From Curtobacterium sp. MCBD17_032 (GTDB lineage: Bacteria > Actinomycetota > Actinomycetes > Actinomycetales > Microbacteriaceae), in the NCBI RefSeq assembly GCF_003234855.1, contig NZ_QKTO01000001.1, positions 62,001 to 126,000 on the forward strand: DNA of 64,000 nucleotides. The letters are read 5' to 3'. The notes under the pieces were generated by a model. That model did no database searches. It had not been told where the DNA came from and saw only the letters and a list, made by a program, of their open reading frames with translations. Both the position numbers and the translations under genes were made by a program. Shown here piece by piece: positions 7,822-16,761 of this stretch; the stretch's first letter is position 1; each line of letters begins with the position of its first letter.

Positions 7822-8733
7822 CTACGGCGTCGGCATGCCGCCGTCGACGTGCAGCGTCTCACCCACCACGTAGGAGGACTCGCCGCTGGCGAGGAACACG
7901 AACGCCGGTGCGAGCTCGGCGGGCTGGCCCCAGCGCCCGAGGTACGTCTGCTCGCCCGCGGACGGCAGCGCGTCGGCCGGCTGGCCGCCGGCCGGCTGCA
8001 GCGGGGTCCAGATCGGGCCCGGCGCGACGGCGTTCACGCGGATGCCCTTCGGCGCGAGCTGCGCGGCGAGGCCCTTGGCGAGGTTGTTGACGGTGGCCTT
8101 GGTGGCCGCGTAGTGCACGAGGTGCGGCGACGGCGCGTAGGCCTGGATCGACGTCGTGTTGATGATCGTCGAGCCCGGCTTGAGGTGCGGGACGGCGGCC
8201 TTCGTGATGCGGAAGGTGGCGTACGCGTTCGTCTTGAAGGTCTCGTCGAACTCCTCGTCGGAGATCTTCGTGATGTCGTCGACGTTCTGCTGCTTGCCGG
8301 CGTTGTTCACGAGGATGTCGAGGCCGCCGAGCTGCTCGACCGCGTCGGCGACGAGCTGCTCGCAGAACGCGAGGTCCGTGATGTCGCCCGGGAGCGCGAC
8401 GGCCTTGCGACCGGCGGCCTCGATCAGGGCGACGATACGCTCGGCGTCCTCCTGCTCCTCGGGGAGGTAGCCGATGGCGACGTCGGCGCCCTCGCGCGCG
8501 TACGCGATGGCGACGGCCGCACCGATGCCCGAGTCGCCGCCGGTGACGAGCGCCTTGCGGCCCTCGAGTCGGCCCGAGCCGCGGTAGGTGTCCTCGCCGT
8601 GGTCGGCGGGGACGTTCTCCGCCATCTCGGCGTCGGTGCCGGCACCCTCGAGGTACTGCTCGTCCGGCTTCTTGTCGGCGTAGAGCTTCGTCGGGTCCTG
8701 CATGGTGTACTGGTCGATCCGCTGGTCCGTCAT
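7822..8733 (-). CDS. SDR-family oxidoreductase, general-stress type
   Basis: The 303-residue classical short-chain dehydrogenase carries an N-terminal extension of about 55 residues (YTMQDPTKLYADKKPD), typical of the YhdF/YhxC/YdaD group of stress-induced SDRs. The NAD(P) site is TGGDSGIG, NNAG is intact, and the catalytic Tyr-Lys pair is YAATK with an upstream serine in NTTSIQ. I took ATG 8731-8733 (MTDQRIDQ). Substrate is unknown. A paralogue lies at 49337. It converges on the 7404 gene across a palindromic terminator. Confidence 0.92.
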   Translation of the reverse strand: MTDQRIDQYTMQDPTKLYADKKPDEQYLEGAGTDAEMAENVPADHGEDTYRGSGRLEGRKALVTGGDSGIGAAVAIAYAREGADVAIGYLPEEQEDAERIVALIEAAGRKAVALPGDITDLAFCEQLVADAVEQLGGLDILVNNAGKQQNVDDITKISDEEFDETFKTNAYATFRITKAAVPHLKPGSTIINTTSIQAYAPSPHLVHYAATKATVNNLAKGLAAQLAPKGIRVNAVAPGPIWTPLQPAGGQPADALPSAGEQTYLGRWGQPAELAPAFVFLASGESSYVVGETLHVDGGMPTP

Positions 8734-8836
8734 GGGCCAGACGGTACGCACCTCCGCACCCGCCTCCGCTCAGGAGGCTGTCCCCCGCCGCGCGGTCCGG
8801 CTCACGCGCCGACCGGGGCCGACGGGGCCGTGCGGC

Positions 8837-9043
8837 TCAGACGGGCCGGTACACCGAGATCGGCGGGGCGTCGTCACCCTGGTCCTCGGCGTCACCCGTG
8901 CGCGCCCAGGTGCGGCCGTCGTGGTCGAGCGTGTCCGGCAGGTCCCCGTGCACGATCATCCGGACGGGCGGGGTGTCGCCGTCGACGAGGTCGACGCCGT
9001 GCGCCGCGTTGTCACCCGTGCTGTCCACCACGTACTCAGCCAT
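8837..9043 (-). CDS. Small acidic protein of unknown function
   Basis: The 68-residue protein starts MAEYVVDSTGDNAAHGVDL and ends with ISVYRPV. It has an acidic middle and no hydrophobic segment or cysteine, so it should be cytosolic. I do not recognise a family. It is a short lone frame between the SDR gene and the divergent exported protein at 9188, with codon use like the neighbours (GC-rich third positions). Support is moderate because nothing else confirms translation. Confidence 0.55.
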   Translation of the reverse strand: MAEYVVDSTGDNAAHGVDLVDGDTPPVRMIVHGDLPDTLDHDGRTWARTGDAEDQGDDAPPISVYRPV

Positions 9044-9187
9044 GTCGTCGACGGTACGCGACGGTCGTCGCAGGTGCCCGGACCGGACGCGATCGCCACG
9101 CTCGGAATGTCACGGTCCGGTGACGGTGCGGCCCCGGTTCGGTAACACCCGTCGTCCAGGACGGCGCGGGCGGCTACCGTCGAGCGG

Positions 9188-9910
9188 GTGACTCCCAGGA
9201 CCGTGACGGCGATCGGCGCCGTGGTGCTCGCCCTCGTGGCAGGTGGTGCCTCCGTCGACCGTCTGCCCGGGCACGACGACGACCGGGCGGCTGCGGCCGA
9301 GGCGAGCGCGACCTCCACCCCGGTCCCGAGCTGGCGCCCCGTGTCCGCCGCGGCCCTCCGCACCGTCGACGCGATCGAACTCGACGCCGAGTCCATCGTC
9401 CTGCGGGCGGACGACCGCACCGTGTCCGTCGTGTCCATGCGGGACGCGAAGCACACCGTCGGCGTCCTGAACCGCCTGCTCGGCACGCCGGCGCGGACGC
9501 AGACCGCGGTCGGCGACGCCGGGCGGTGCGTCCCGGCGAGCACCACGTCGACCTGGGGCGGTGCCCTCCGTGTCGCCGCCCTGCGCGAGCCCGCGGCCGC
9601 CGGGAACCGGGTCGAGATCCGCGTCCTGCGTGACCACGTCCGCTCCCGACTCGGCACGCCGGTCGAGCTCTCCGGACCGGACGGCGTGCAGGTCGGCGAC
9701 GACGTCCGGTCCCGCATCGAGGACGCGGCGGCGGACGAGCGCGAGTCGCTCGGGTCCGAGGACGCCGAGGCCTGGCAGCTGCTGCTCGCCCCGGGGTGGC
9801 CGTCCGAGCGGGAGGGCACCGGCGAGAACGGCGTGTCCGTGCTGACGCAGGACACCACCGTGACGGTCATCGGGTCCCCGATGCCGGTCCGCGCGGAACG
9901 GGGCTGCTGA
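9188..9910 (+). CDS. Putative secreted or anchored protein, unknown
   Basis: The 240-residue protein begins at GTG 9188 close behind a -10-like TACCGT (9175-9180), so its transcript may be nearly leaderless. Residues 5-22 form a hydrophobic signal or anchor (AIGAVVLALVAGG). The rest is soluble, mixed charged, with a threonine/proline spacer after the signal and only two cysteines (one mid-protein in GRCVP, one as the final residue). No known domain is visible. It converges on the EEP hydrolase gene. Export is inferred from the N-terminus only. Confidence 0.65.
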   Translation: MTPRTVTAIGAVVLALVAGGASVDRLPGHDDDRAAAAEASATSTPVPSWRPVSAAALRTVDAIELDAESIVLRADDRTVSVVSMRDAKHTVGVLNRLLGTPARTQTAVGDAGRCVPASTTSTWGGALRVAALREPAAAGNRVEIRVLRDHVRSRLGTPVELSGPDGVQVGDDVRSRIEDAAADERESLGSEDAEAWQLLLAPGWPSEREGTGENGVSVLTQDTTVTVIGSPMPVRAERGC

Positions 9911-9931
9911 CCGGACGCGTGCCGGTCGGGT

Positions 9932-10714
9932 TCAGACGCGGATCGTCGCCACCACCGGGAAGTGGTCGCTCGCGAACCAGGTCTCGGGCCCGTCGTGGTC
10001 GATCACCACGCGGTCGACCCCGGCGACCCCGCGGGTGAGCACCCAGTCGATGCGCTCCCCGCTCGGAACCGGCGGCTGCCACTCGTTGTAGGACGCCGTC
10101 CGGTCGTCGGGGTCACCGGCCACCGTCCACGCGTCGGTGTACCCGGCCTCGGCGAACACCCGCGACGCGGGCCCCGACCCGGACGGCTCGTTGCAGTCCC
10201 CGGCGAACACGACCGGCCCCTCGACGGTGGTCAGCCGCTGGACGATCAGGGCCGCGCTGCGCCCGCGGACCTCGTCCCCGTGCGGGCCCGGTTCGTGGTC
10301 CATGTGCGTGGTCAGCAGGGTGAAGGCCGGGCCCTCCGCGTCGAGGAACTGCACGTGGTTCGCGATGCGGGGGTACTTGCTGCCCCAGGTGTTCGAGACC
10401 GGCTCGTCGGGGGTGTCGGACAGCCAGAACGACCCGGACCCGGCGGGACGGAACCGGTCGCGTCGGTAGAACACCGCGGCGTGTTCGCCCGCGGTGCCGC
10501 CCTCGCGACCCTGCCCGACGTCACCGTGGTCGGGCAGCCCGGCCCGGAGGTCGTCCATCTGGTGGTCGAAGGCCTCCTGCACGCAGACCAGGTCGGGGTC
10601 GTGGCGGCGGATGACGTCGAGGACGACCGGACGCCGGGCGGGCCAGTCGTGCGCCGGGTCCGGGTTCTTGATGTTGTAGGTCATGAGGGTGATCGGGCGC
10701 GCGGTGCTGGTCAC
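9932..10714 (-). CDS. Endonuclease/exonuclease/phosphatase (EEP) family protein
   Basis: The 260-residue protein shows the EEP motifs in order: TYNIKN at the start, CVQEAF with the metal-binding Glu, TTHMDH, GDCNEP and the terminal SDHFPVVATI with the catalytic Asp-His. These Mg-dependent enzymes cut phosphoester bonds in nucleic acids, lipids or sugars. The Gly/Asp loop and size resemble the sphingomyelinase/DNase-I-like branch. No signal peptide is visible, so it is probably cytosolic. It begins 9 bases after the ECF sigma gene and is the last gene of the LCP-sigma-EEP operon. Start is GTG 10712-10714. Confidence 0.88.
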   Translation of the reverse strand: MTSTARPITLMTYNIKNPDPAHDWPARRPVVLDVIRRHDPDLVCVQEAFDHQMDDLRAGLPDHGDVGQGREGGTAGEHAAVFYRRDRFRPAGSGSFWLSDTPDEPVSNTWGSKYPRIANHVQFLDAEGPAFTLLTTHMDHEPGPHGDEVRGRSAALIVQRLTTVEGPVVFAGDCNEPSGSGPASRVFAEAGYTDAWTVAGDPDDRTASYNEWQPPVPSGERIDWVLTRGVAGVDRVVIDHDGPETWFASDHFPVVATIRV

Positions 10715-10723
10715 CCGTCGAAC

Positions 10724-11347
10724 CTACCCGGAGGCACGGGGACACCGCTGCCCGTCGTGCGTCGACGGGCCACCGAGAGCGCGGCGCAACGTGATCACCC
10801 CGTCGCGGGCCCGGGTCTTCGCCGTGCCGGTCGGGACGCCGAGCGCCCGGCCGAGTTCGGGCCCGGACAACTCGGCGAGGTACCGCAGGACGACCGCTCG
10901 TCGCTGCCGTTCCGGGAGCGCGCCGATCGCCCGGTACAGGTCGCGCCGGTCGAGGACGGCCTCCGCGCGCTCCGTGGCACCGTGGTCGACGAGCTCGGCG
11001 TCCCGCGCTCCGATCCGACGGTCACGCTCCCGGTCCGCCTGGGCCTTCCGCACCCGGTCGATCGTCCGACGCGTGGTGATCGTCCGGATCCACGTGGCCA
11101 CCGGGTGCGCGGGGTCGTAGCGAGGAGCGAGACGCCAGACCTCGAGCATCACGTCCTGGGCGACGTCCTCCGCGAGCCAGCTGTCCCCCGACACCCTCCG
11201 GGCGACGAGTTCCACCAGGGGGCGGAACCGCTGGTCGACCAGCCGGAAGGCCGCCCGGTCTCCGGCAGCCACCCGCGACAGCAGGGCGCGTTCCTCGTCC
11301 CGGCGCCGCTCCAGTTCCTCGTCCACGACGAGAATGTGACATGCCAC
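10724..11347 (-). CDS. ECF-type RNA polymerase sigma factor
   Basis: The 207-residue sigma-70 family protein has region 2 (FRPLVELVARRVSGDSWLAE, then DVAQDVMLEVWR) and region 4 (LPERQRRAVVLRYLAELS, then GPELGRALGVPTGTAKTRAR). Region 4 resembles SigK/SigL-type ECF factors. No anti-sigma factor gene is adjacent, which is unusual; the upstream LCP protein is the only membrane protein in the operon. Start is uncertain: GTG 11345-11347 is used here, but an internal GTG at VDEELERRR is also possible. It lies 21 bases after the LCP gene and 9 before the EEP gene. Confidence 0.88.
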   Translation of the reverse strand: MACHILVVDEELERRRDEERALLSRVAAGDRAAFRLVDQRFRPLVELVARRVSGDSWLAEDVAQDVMLEVWRLAPRYDPAHPVATWIRTITTRRTIDRVRKAQADRERDRRIGARDAELVDHGATERAEAVLDRRDLYRAIGALPERQRRAVVLRYLAELSGPELGRALGVPTGTAKTRARDGVITLRRALGGPSTHDGQRCPRASG

Positions 11348-11368
11348 CCTGGACGAGGGCGGGGAACG

Positions 11369-12883
11369 CTAGTTGATGCAGACGCCCTCCTGGCCGTACT
11401 CGTGCACTGCGGTGGACGACGGGCTCGGCTCGGTCGGCTCCGGCGCTGCCGCCTCCTCGGACGGTTCCGCCGGGGACGACGGCTGCGTCGGCTCCGCCGT
11501 CTCCGCGGCCGGGGCGGAGGGCGTCTTCCCGTCCGTACCGAGGACCAGCGTGACCCCCTGCACCGTCGTGCTCTGGACCGGCACCGCGCCGGGGACGACG
11601 GACGCGACGGCCTTCGCCTGCGCCTCCTGGCCGACCGGGTACTGCACCATCGTCGTCGCCGTGGTGGGCGAGGACCCGGGGGCACCGACCTGGAACCCGC
11701 GCTGGGTGAGCACCGCACTCGCCGCGGCGGCGGCACCGGTGACCCCGCTGCCGTTCGTCACCGTGACGGAGACCGATGCCGGGTCGGCGGCCTTCGCCTC
11801 CGTGTAGGCCGGCGGCTCCCCCACCAGTCCCTGGACGAACGCGGGCATGCCGGCGGTGTCGACCTCCACCACGGACAGGGCGTACCCGTTCGGGTAGATC
11901 GTCGGGGTGCCGAGGATCGGGATGGTCGCGGACTTGATGTTCGCCGGGCGGAGGTTGCTCGTCTGCCGCGCGAGCGAGAGGAGGTCGAGCCCCTGGTCGG
12001 TCTCGACCGAGCTGCCGATCGCGTCGATGATCTTGGTGGTCTTCACGGGGTTGAGGAGCGTGCCGGCCGACAGGATCTTGCGGGCCTCCTGCGACAGGAA
12101 GTACTGCTGCCGGACCTGGCGGTCGAGGTCGCCGTTCGGCAGGCCGTGCCGCTGACGGACGAAGGACAGCGCCTGCTTGGCGTCCAGCTCCGAGACCCCG
12201 GCGGGCAGGTCGACGCCGGAGTACGCGTCCTTGGCGGGTTGGTTCAGGCAGACGTTCACGGGGCCGAGCTGCTTGACGATCTCGTAGAAGCCGAGCAGCG
12301 ACACCCGCACGTAGTGGTCGATCGTCAGCCCGCTGAGGCCCTGGATCGTCGCGATGAGCTTCTTCGCACCGCCGCTCTCGCCGCCGCCGTCACGGGTGCC
12401 GTACTCGAAGGCACTGTTGAGCTTGCCCTTGCCGACGCCCGGGATGTCGACGTAGGAGTCACGCGGGAACGAGATCATCGTCGCGCTGCGACCGTCGGCC
12501 GCGATGTGCAGGACGATCATCGTGTCGGTGTTGGTCGCACCGCCGTCCGTCTCGGTGCTCAGTTCGGCGAGCTGCTCGGGGGTGGCGTTGTCCGGCCGGT
12601 GGTCGTCCCCGACGAGCAGGATGTTCATCGCCCTGCCGTCGACGTCGTCCTCCGCCGGCGGCGCACTGCCGATGGCGTCCACCTTCGTGACGCTGCTCGC
12701 GAGCCGGTTGTACGCGTAGGCCGCGTACCCACCGCTCAGCAGCACGGCCATGGTCAGGACGCCCGCCACCGCGGGGAGCACGACTCCCCAGTGGTGCTTC
12801 CGGCGCCCGTGGCGGGGCGGCACGGCGCGGTCGGCACGGCGCGGCCTGGTCTCCTCGGGTGCGTTCGTCACGGGGAGAACCAT
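11369..12883 (-). CDS. LCP-family cell-wall glycopolymer ligase with LytR_C domain
   Basis: The 504-residue protein has a cytosolic basic N-terminus, one membrane helix near residues 42-62, an extracellular LCP domain (about 90-260) and a C-terminal LytR_C domain near 355-445 (VSVTVTNGSGVTGAAAAAS), then a Pro/Glu/Ser-rich tail. LCP markers are TDTMIVLHI, SFPRDSYVDIPG, KLNSAFEYG and SFVRQRH with a later DRQVRQQ. These are the arginines and aspartates that bind the polyprenyl pyrophosphate substrate. LCP enzymes attach teichoic-acid- or arabinogalactan-like polymers to peptidoglycan. It leads the LCP-sigma-EEP operon and is divergent from YdcF. ATG 12881-12883 is chosen; a GTG 12 bases in is possible. 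Confidence 0.9.
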   Translation of the reverse strand: MVLPVTNAPEETRPRRADRAVPPRHGRRKHHWGVVLPAVAGVLTMAVLLSGGYAAYAYNRLASSVTKVDAIGSAPPAEDDVDGRAMNILLVGDDHRPDNATPEQLAELSTETDGGATNTDTMIVLHIAADGRSATMISFPRDSYVDIPGVGKGKLNSAFEYGTRDGGGESGGAKKLIATIQGLSGLTIDHYVRVSLLGFYEIVKQLGPVNVCLNQPAKDAYSGVDLPAGVSELDAKQALSFVRQRHGLPNGDLDRQVRQQYFLSQEARKILSAGTLLNPVKTTKIIDAIGSSVETDQGLDLLSLARQTSNLRPANIKSATIPILGTPTIYPNGYALSVVEVDTAGMPAFVQGLVGEPPAYTEAKAADPASVSVTVTNGSGVTGAAAAASAVLTQRGFQVGAPGSSPTTATTMVQYPVGQEAQAKAVASVVPGAVPVQSTTVQGVTLVLGTDGKTPSAPAAETAEPTQPSSPAEPSEEAAAPEPTEPSPSSTAVHEYGQEGVCIN

Positions 12884-12983
12884 AACGGTGGGGCTCGCGG
12901 ATGACATGGGTTCCGGCTGGACGACCTGTACGGACCCCTCCGGGAGGCCCGGGCCACCACCCCGCACCACGCGCCGTCCGCAC

Positions 12984-13844
12984 ATGGTCGCCCAGTACGG
13001 TCGCAGGGTGCTCCTGTCCGTCCTCGCCGTGTGCTGCGCCCTCGTCGCCGCGCTCCTGGTCGGGAACGGCGTCCGTGCCCTCCGCCGCGGTGCCCGCAGC
13101 CTCACCAGGCTCCTCGCACTCGTCGCGGGGACCGCGCTGCTCACGCTCGACGCCCTCGTCGTCGTGCTCGCGTCGGTCGACACCCACGCCAGCTCCGCGG
13201 TGCTCGTGCTCGTCCTGGCGGTCGCCGGGTACGTCGCCCTCGTCTTCCTCGCCTTCCTGGGCGCCGCGCTCGCGTACGCCCACGTCCGCGTGACCGAGCA
13301 GGCCGAGGCGGTCGTCGTGCTCGGGTGCGGGCTCGTGCACGGCCAGGTGTCGCCGATGCTGCGGTCCCGCCTCGACCGCGCGGTGGAGGTGTCCCGACGG
13401 TCGGAGGCCACCGGGCGCACACCGGTGGTCGTCGCGTCCGGCGGGCAGGGCGAGGACGAGGACCGGACCGAGTCCGACGCGATGGCCGAGTACCTGGTCG
13501 ACCACGGCGTCCCCGCGACGCTCGTCCTCCGGGAGCCGCGCTCCCGGAACACCCGCGAGAACCTCCTGTTCTCGCACCGGGTCCTCCGGGACGCCGGTGT
13601 GCACGGACGGATTCTCGTCGTCACGAACGACTACCACGTGATGCGCACGGCGATCACGGCTCGGCGCACCGGGCTGGACGCCCGCGTGCTCGGTGCCCCG
13701 ACGGCCAGGCAGGCGGTGCCCAGCGCCTTCCTGCGCGAGTTCGCCGCCGTGCTCGTCATGCACCGGTGGTGGCACCTCGCGGCGGTGGTGGCGATCGTCG
13801 CGCTCTGGTCGGTCGGGCTCGCCACAGGGGTCCTGCCCCGCTGA
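12984..13844 (+). CDS. YdcF family (DUF218) membrane protein
   Basis: The 286-residue protein has three or four N-terminal membrane helices (to about residue 105). A soluble DUF218 domain follows: AEAVVVLGCGLVHGQVSP, then a SGGQGEDEDRTESDAMAEYL stretch, a PRSRNTRENL strand, and TNDYHVMRTA. It ends with a final hydrophobic helix. DUF218 proteins such as SanA and ElyC act in envelope integrity and undecaprenyl-phosphate use, though the reaction is not known. Divergence from an LCP ligase gene 100 bases away suits a cell-envelope role. The start MVAQYGRR is preferred because upstream frame lies in low-likelihood coding. Confidence 0.87.
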   Translation: MVAQYGRRVLLSVLAVCCALVAALLVGNGVRALRRGARSLTRLLALVAGTALLTLDALVVVLASVDTHASSAVLVLVLAVAGYVALVFLAFLGAALAYAHVRVTEQAEAVVVLGCGLVHGQVSPMLRSRLDRAVEVSRRSEATGRTPVVVASGGQGEDEDRTESDAMAEYLVDHGVPATLVLREPRSRNTRENLLFSHRVLRDAGVHGRILVVTNDYHVMRTAITARRTGLDARVLGAPTARQAVPSAFLREFAAVLVMHRWWHLAAVVAIVALWSVGLATGVLPR

Positions 13845-13885
13845 GCACCGGGCGGTCGGCCCCCCACCCGGCCGGCCCCGCCGGC

Positions 13886-14536
13886 TCAGCTCCGGCTGGG
13901 CAGCAGGTGCGCGGCCTCCATCGCGAGTTCCGCGGCGATCGGGTCGACCGCCACGACCGCGTCGCGCAGGTCGCGGATCGCGGGCGTGATCTCGTCCGGC
14001 GGCACGACCTCGGCGATCTCGGGGACCCGGAGCCGGAAGGCCAGTCCGTCGGTGGTGGCCCGGCACAGCTGCGCGAGGGACGCGTTGCCGCAGGCGTCCG
14101 CCCACATCGCGTAGATGTCCGCGCCGTCACGGACGATCTCGGCCTGCTGGCCCGCGCCGAGCCGCTCGAGCACGTCGTCGAGCGTCCGGACGACCTGGCG
14201 GCGCTCCGCATCGGTGAACCGGGGGACCGCGAGCCGGACGACACCGCCGTAGATCACGCCGAGCGTCCGGTACGCATCGAGCAGTTCGGCCGCCGTGGGT
14301 GCGGCGACGCGGGTGTACCGGTTCGGCGCCATCTCGACGAGGCCGGCCCGGGCGAGCTCGGCCAGAGCCTCGCGGATCGGGGTGCGGGAGACGCCGAGCC
14401 AGGCGATGAGGTCGTCGTCGTTCAGCCGTTCACCGGGCTCCAGCGTGCCGTCCATGATCGCGGTCCGGATCTTGTCCTGCACGGTGTCGCGGAGGAGCTT
14501 GCGCTCCGCGGCGGGCTGGGTCGAGGGCACTGGCAT
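13886..14536 (-). CDS. GntR-family regulator, FCD/FadR subgroup
   Basis: The 216-residue protein has the GntR winged helix at about 15-80 (IRTAIMDGTLEPGERLND, then WLGVSRTPIREAL) and an all-helical FCD ligand domain. In the FCD domain the metal-binding residues Asp and His of the family are only partly visible (DIYAMWADACGN). Such regulators sense small carboxylates. The gene starts 12 bases after the MMPL stop on the same strand, so it is probably co-transcribed with the exporter. It converges on YdcF. Confidence 0.87.
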   Translation of the reverse strand: MPVPSTQPAAERKLLRDTVQDKIRTAIMDGTLEPGERLNDDDLIAWLGVSRTPIREALAELARAGLVEMAPNRYTRVAAPTAAELLDAYRTLGVIYGGVVRLAVPRFTDAERRQVVRTLDDVLERLGAGQQAEIVRDGADIYAMWADACGNASLAQLCRATTDGLAFRLRVPEIAEVVPPDEITPAIRDLRDAVVAVDPIAAELAMEAAHLLPSRS

Positions 14537-14548
14537 GCGATCAGCGTG

Positions 14549-16684
14549 TCACATGTCACGGGGTCGGCGCGAGAGGCGCGACGGCCACCAGGCCCGGCGG
14601 TCCAGGTCGAGCACGAGCGCCGGGACGAGGAGGGAGCGCACCACGACGGTGTCGAGCAGGACGCCGAACGCGACGACGAAGGCGATCTGCACGAGGAACA
14701 GGATCGGGATCACACCGAGCGCTGCGAAGGTCGCGGCGAGCACCACCCCGGCAGAGGTGATGACCCCACCGGTCGCGGCGAGCCCGCGGAGCACGCCCTC
14801 GCGCGGACCGTGGCGGAGGGTCTCCTCGCGGACCCGGGTCATGAGGAAGATGTTGTAGTCCACACCGAGCGCGACCAGGAAGACGAACGAGAACAGCGGC
14901 ACCGAGGGATCGGCACCGGGGAACCCGAACACGTGGTCGAAGACGAGCGCGCCGACGCCGAGTGCGGCGGCGAAGGACACGATGACGCTGCCGATGAGGA
15001 CGAGCGGCGCCACGACGCTCCGGAGCAGCAGCATGAGGACGAGCAGGATCACCGCGAGCACGACCGGGATGATGACGGTGCGGTCCCGGATGCCGGTGTC
15101 GTCCGTGTCGACGGCCGTCGCCGTGACGCCGCCCACGAGCGCTCCCGGGTCGACACGCTCTACCTCGGTGCGGAGTGTGCGGACCGTGCGTTCCGCGGCC
15201 TCGGAGTCCGCCGGGTCCGACAGCGTCGCCTCGAGCAGCACCTGCCCGCGGGACACCGTCGGTGCGGCAGCAGGTGCCCCGTCCCGGGCCGGATCGGCAG
15301 CACGGACCGGGACCGTGCCCGACGGCGCGTCCTGCGCGACCGCGGAGACGCTGTCCACCCCGTCGGCGTCGGCGACCGCGTCCGCGAGGGCGTCGATGCG
15401 GTCCGCGTCGCCGAGGACGAGCGCCGGGCTGCCCGATCCACCGGGGAAGTGCTCGGCGAGCACGGTCTGACCGTCGCGCGCCTGGGACTGCCCGACGACG
15501 AGGTCGCTCTGCGGGACGCCGTCGGCGCGCAGGCCGAGGAGCCCGGTGCCCATGCCGAGCAGCGCGACGGTGCTGACGATCCAGACCGTCCGCGGTCGTC
15601 GGCCGACGAGGCGACCGACGCGTGCCCACAGCCCGCGGGCGTCGGGTCCGGTGAGGACCGGGTGGGCGCTGCCCGCGACCGGCCGGAGGGGCCAGAAGGC
15701 GGCTCGGCGGAAGCACAGGAGCAGCGCGGGCAGGAGGGTCAGCGCGGCGAGGACACTGGACGCGATGCCGATCGCCGCGACCGGCCCGAGCGCCTTGTTG
15801 GAGTCCAGGTCGGACAGCAACAGGCAGAGGACCCCGACGACGACCGTGCCCCCGGAGGCGACGATCGGTTCGACGCTGCCGCGGAGCGCGGCGGTCGTGG
15901 CGTCCCAGCCGGTCCGGTGGTCGCGCAGGGCCTCGCGGTAGCGGGAGGTGTAGAGGAGCGCGTAGTCCGTGGCGGCGCCGATCACCAGGATCGACAGGAT
16001 GCCCTGCACCTGCCCGTTGACGGTCACGACCCCGGCGTCCGCGAGGACCCAGACGACGAGGATCGACGCCGTCAGGGCGGACACCGCGGTCGTGAGCACC
16101 AGGACGGGCAGCAGCGGCGAGCGGTACACGACGACGAGGATCACGAGCACCGCGGCGAGCGCGACGCCGAGCAGGAGCCCGTCGATGCCGGCGAACGCCG
16201 CGGTCAGGTCGGCGGTGAAGCCCGCCGGCCCGGTGACGTACCCGCTGAGCCCCTCCGGCAGGGTGTCCTCGAGGTCGGCGCGGACGGCCTCGACCGTGTC
16301 GCCGGGGTCGGCGGCTGCGGTGAGGGTCGCGACGATCTCGACCGCGTCGCCGTCCGCACTGGGGATGACCGGGCTCACGGCGTCGACGTCGTCCCGGTCC
16401 GCGAGCGCCTCGGCGAGCGACGCGGCCGTGCTGGTGTCCGCGCGGGTGAGGCCGCCGTCGCGCTCGAGGACCACGATGGCCGGTGCGCCGCCGGCGTCCC
16501 GGAAGTCCCGGCTGCGCTCCTGCACCGTCGTCGCGTCCGCGGACGCCGGCAGGAACGCGGTCTGGTCGGTCGTCGAGACCTCGGAGATCCGACCGGCGAA
16601 GGGGCCGCCGACCGCGGCGAGGACCAGCCAGACGAGGACCACGAGGGCGGGGATCACGATGCGGAGGAGTCGGGGCACGGGCAC
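14549..16684 (-). CDS. MMPL-family RND exporter
   Basis: The 711-residue polytopic protein has the MMPL/RND layout. One helix is followed by a large extracellular loop (about 45-165), then five or six helices containing GAATDYALLYTSRYREAL; a second loop (about 370-510) is followed by helices with ALGVDYNIFLMTRVREETL. The GxxxDY motif in each half carries the proton-relay acid. MMPL proteins move lipids, siderophores or drugs. The start is GTG 16682-16684, with a second GTG two codons in. It is divergent (77-base spacer) from a MarR gene and leads into a GntR gene, a typical regulated exporter layout. Confidence 0.92.
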   Translation of the reverse strand: MPVPRLLRIVIPALVVLVWLVLAAVGGPFAGRISEVSTTDQTAFLPASADATTVQERSRDFRDAGGAPAIVVLERDGGLTRADTSTAASLAEALADRDDVDAVSPVIPSADGDAVEIVATLTAAADPGDTVEAVRADLEDTLPEGLSGYVTGPAGFTADLTAAFAGIDGLLLGVALAAVLVILVVVYRSPLLPVLVLTTAVSALTASILVVWVLADAGVVTVNGQVQGILSILVIGAATDYALLYTSRYREALRDHRTGWDATTAALRGSVEPIVASGGTVVVGVLCLLLSDLDSNKALGPVAAIGIASSVLAALTLLPALLLCFRRAAFWPLRPVAGSAHPVLTGPDARGLWARVGRLVGRRPRTVWIVSTVALLGMGTGLLGLRADGVPQSDLVVGQSQARDGQTVLAEHFPGGSGSPALVLGDADRIDALADAVADADGVDSVSAVAQDAPSGTVPVRAADPARDGAPAAAPTVSRGQVLLEATLSDPADSEAAERTVRTLRTEVERVDPGALVGGVTATAVDTDDTGIRDRTVIIPVVLAVILLVLMLLLRSVVAPLVLIGSVIVSFAAALGVGALVFDHVFGFPGADPSVPLFSFVFLVALGVDYNIFLMTRVREETLRHGPREGVLRGLAATGGVITSAGVVLAATFAALGVIPILFLVQIAFVVAFGVLLDTVVVRSLLVPALVLDLDRRAWWPSRLSRRPRDM

Positions 16685-16699
16685 AGCGTACCTTGATCG

Positions 16700-16711
16700 T
16701 CAGCATGCTGA
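16700..16711. promoter_or_regulatory. TCAGCATGCTGA dyad between MMPL and MarR genes
   Basis: A perfect 12-base palindrome, with flanking TGATC on one side and TCA on the other that nearly extend it, sits in the 77-base divergent spacer 16 bases from the MMPL start. It is the obvious candidate operator for the MarR protein encoded at 16762. Operator role is inferred. Confidence 0.5.
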
Positions 16712-16761
16712 TCACTTTTCGTCGCCCCGCAGCGCCGTGCGCCCCATCGTAGACTCGGGCC

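Noticed and set aside
13031-16696. A very long plus-strand open frame opposite the GntR and MMPL genes
   Set aside because: It is rich in Arg, Gly, Ala and Pro with no domain, and is the antisense of well-supported genes; high GC leaves few stop codons.
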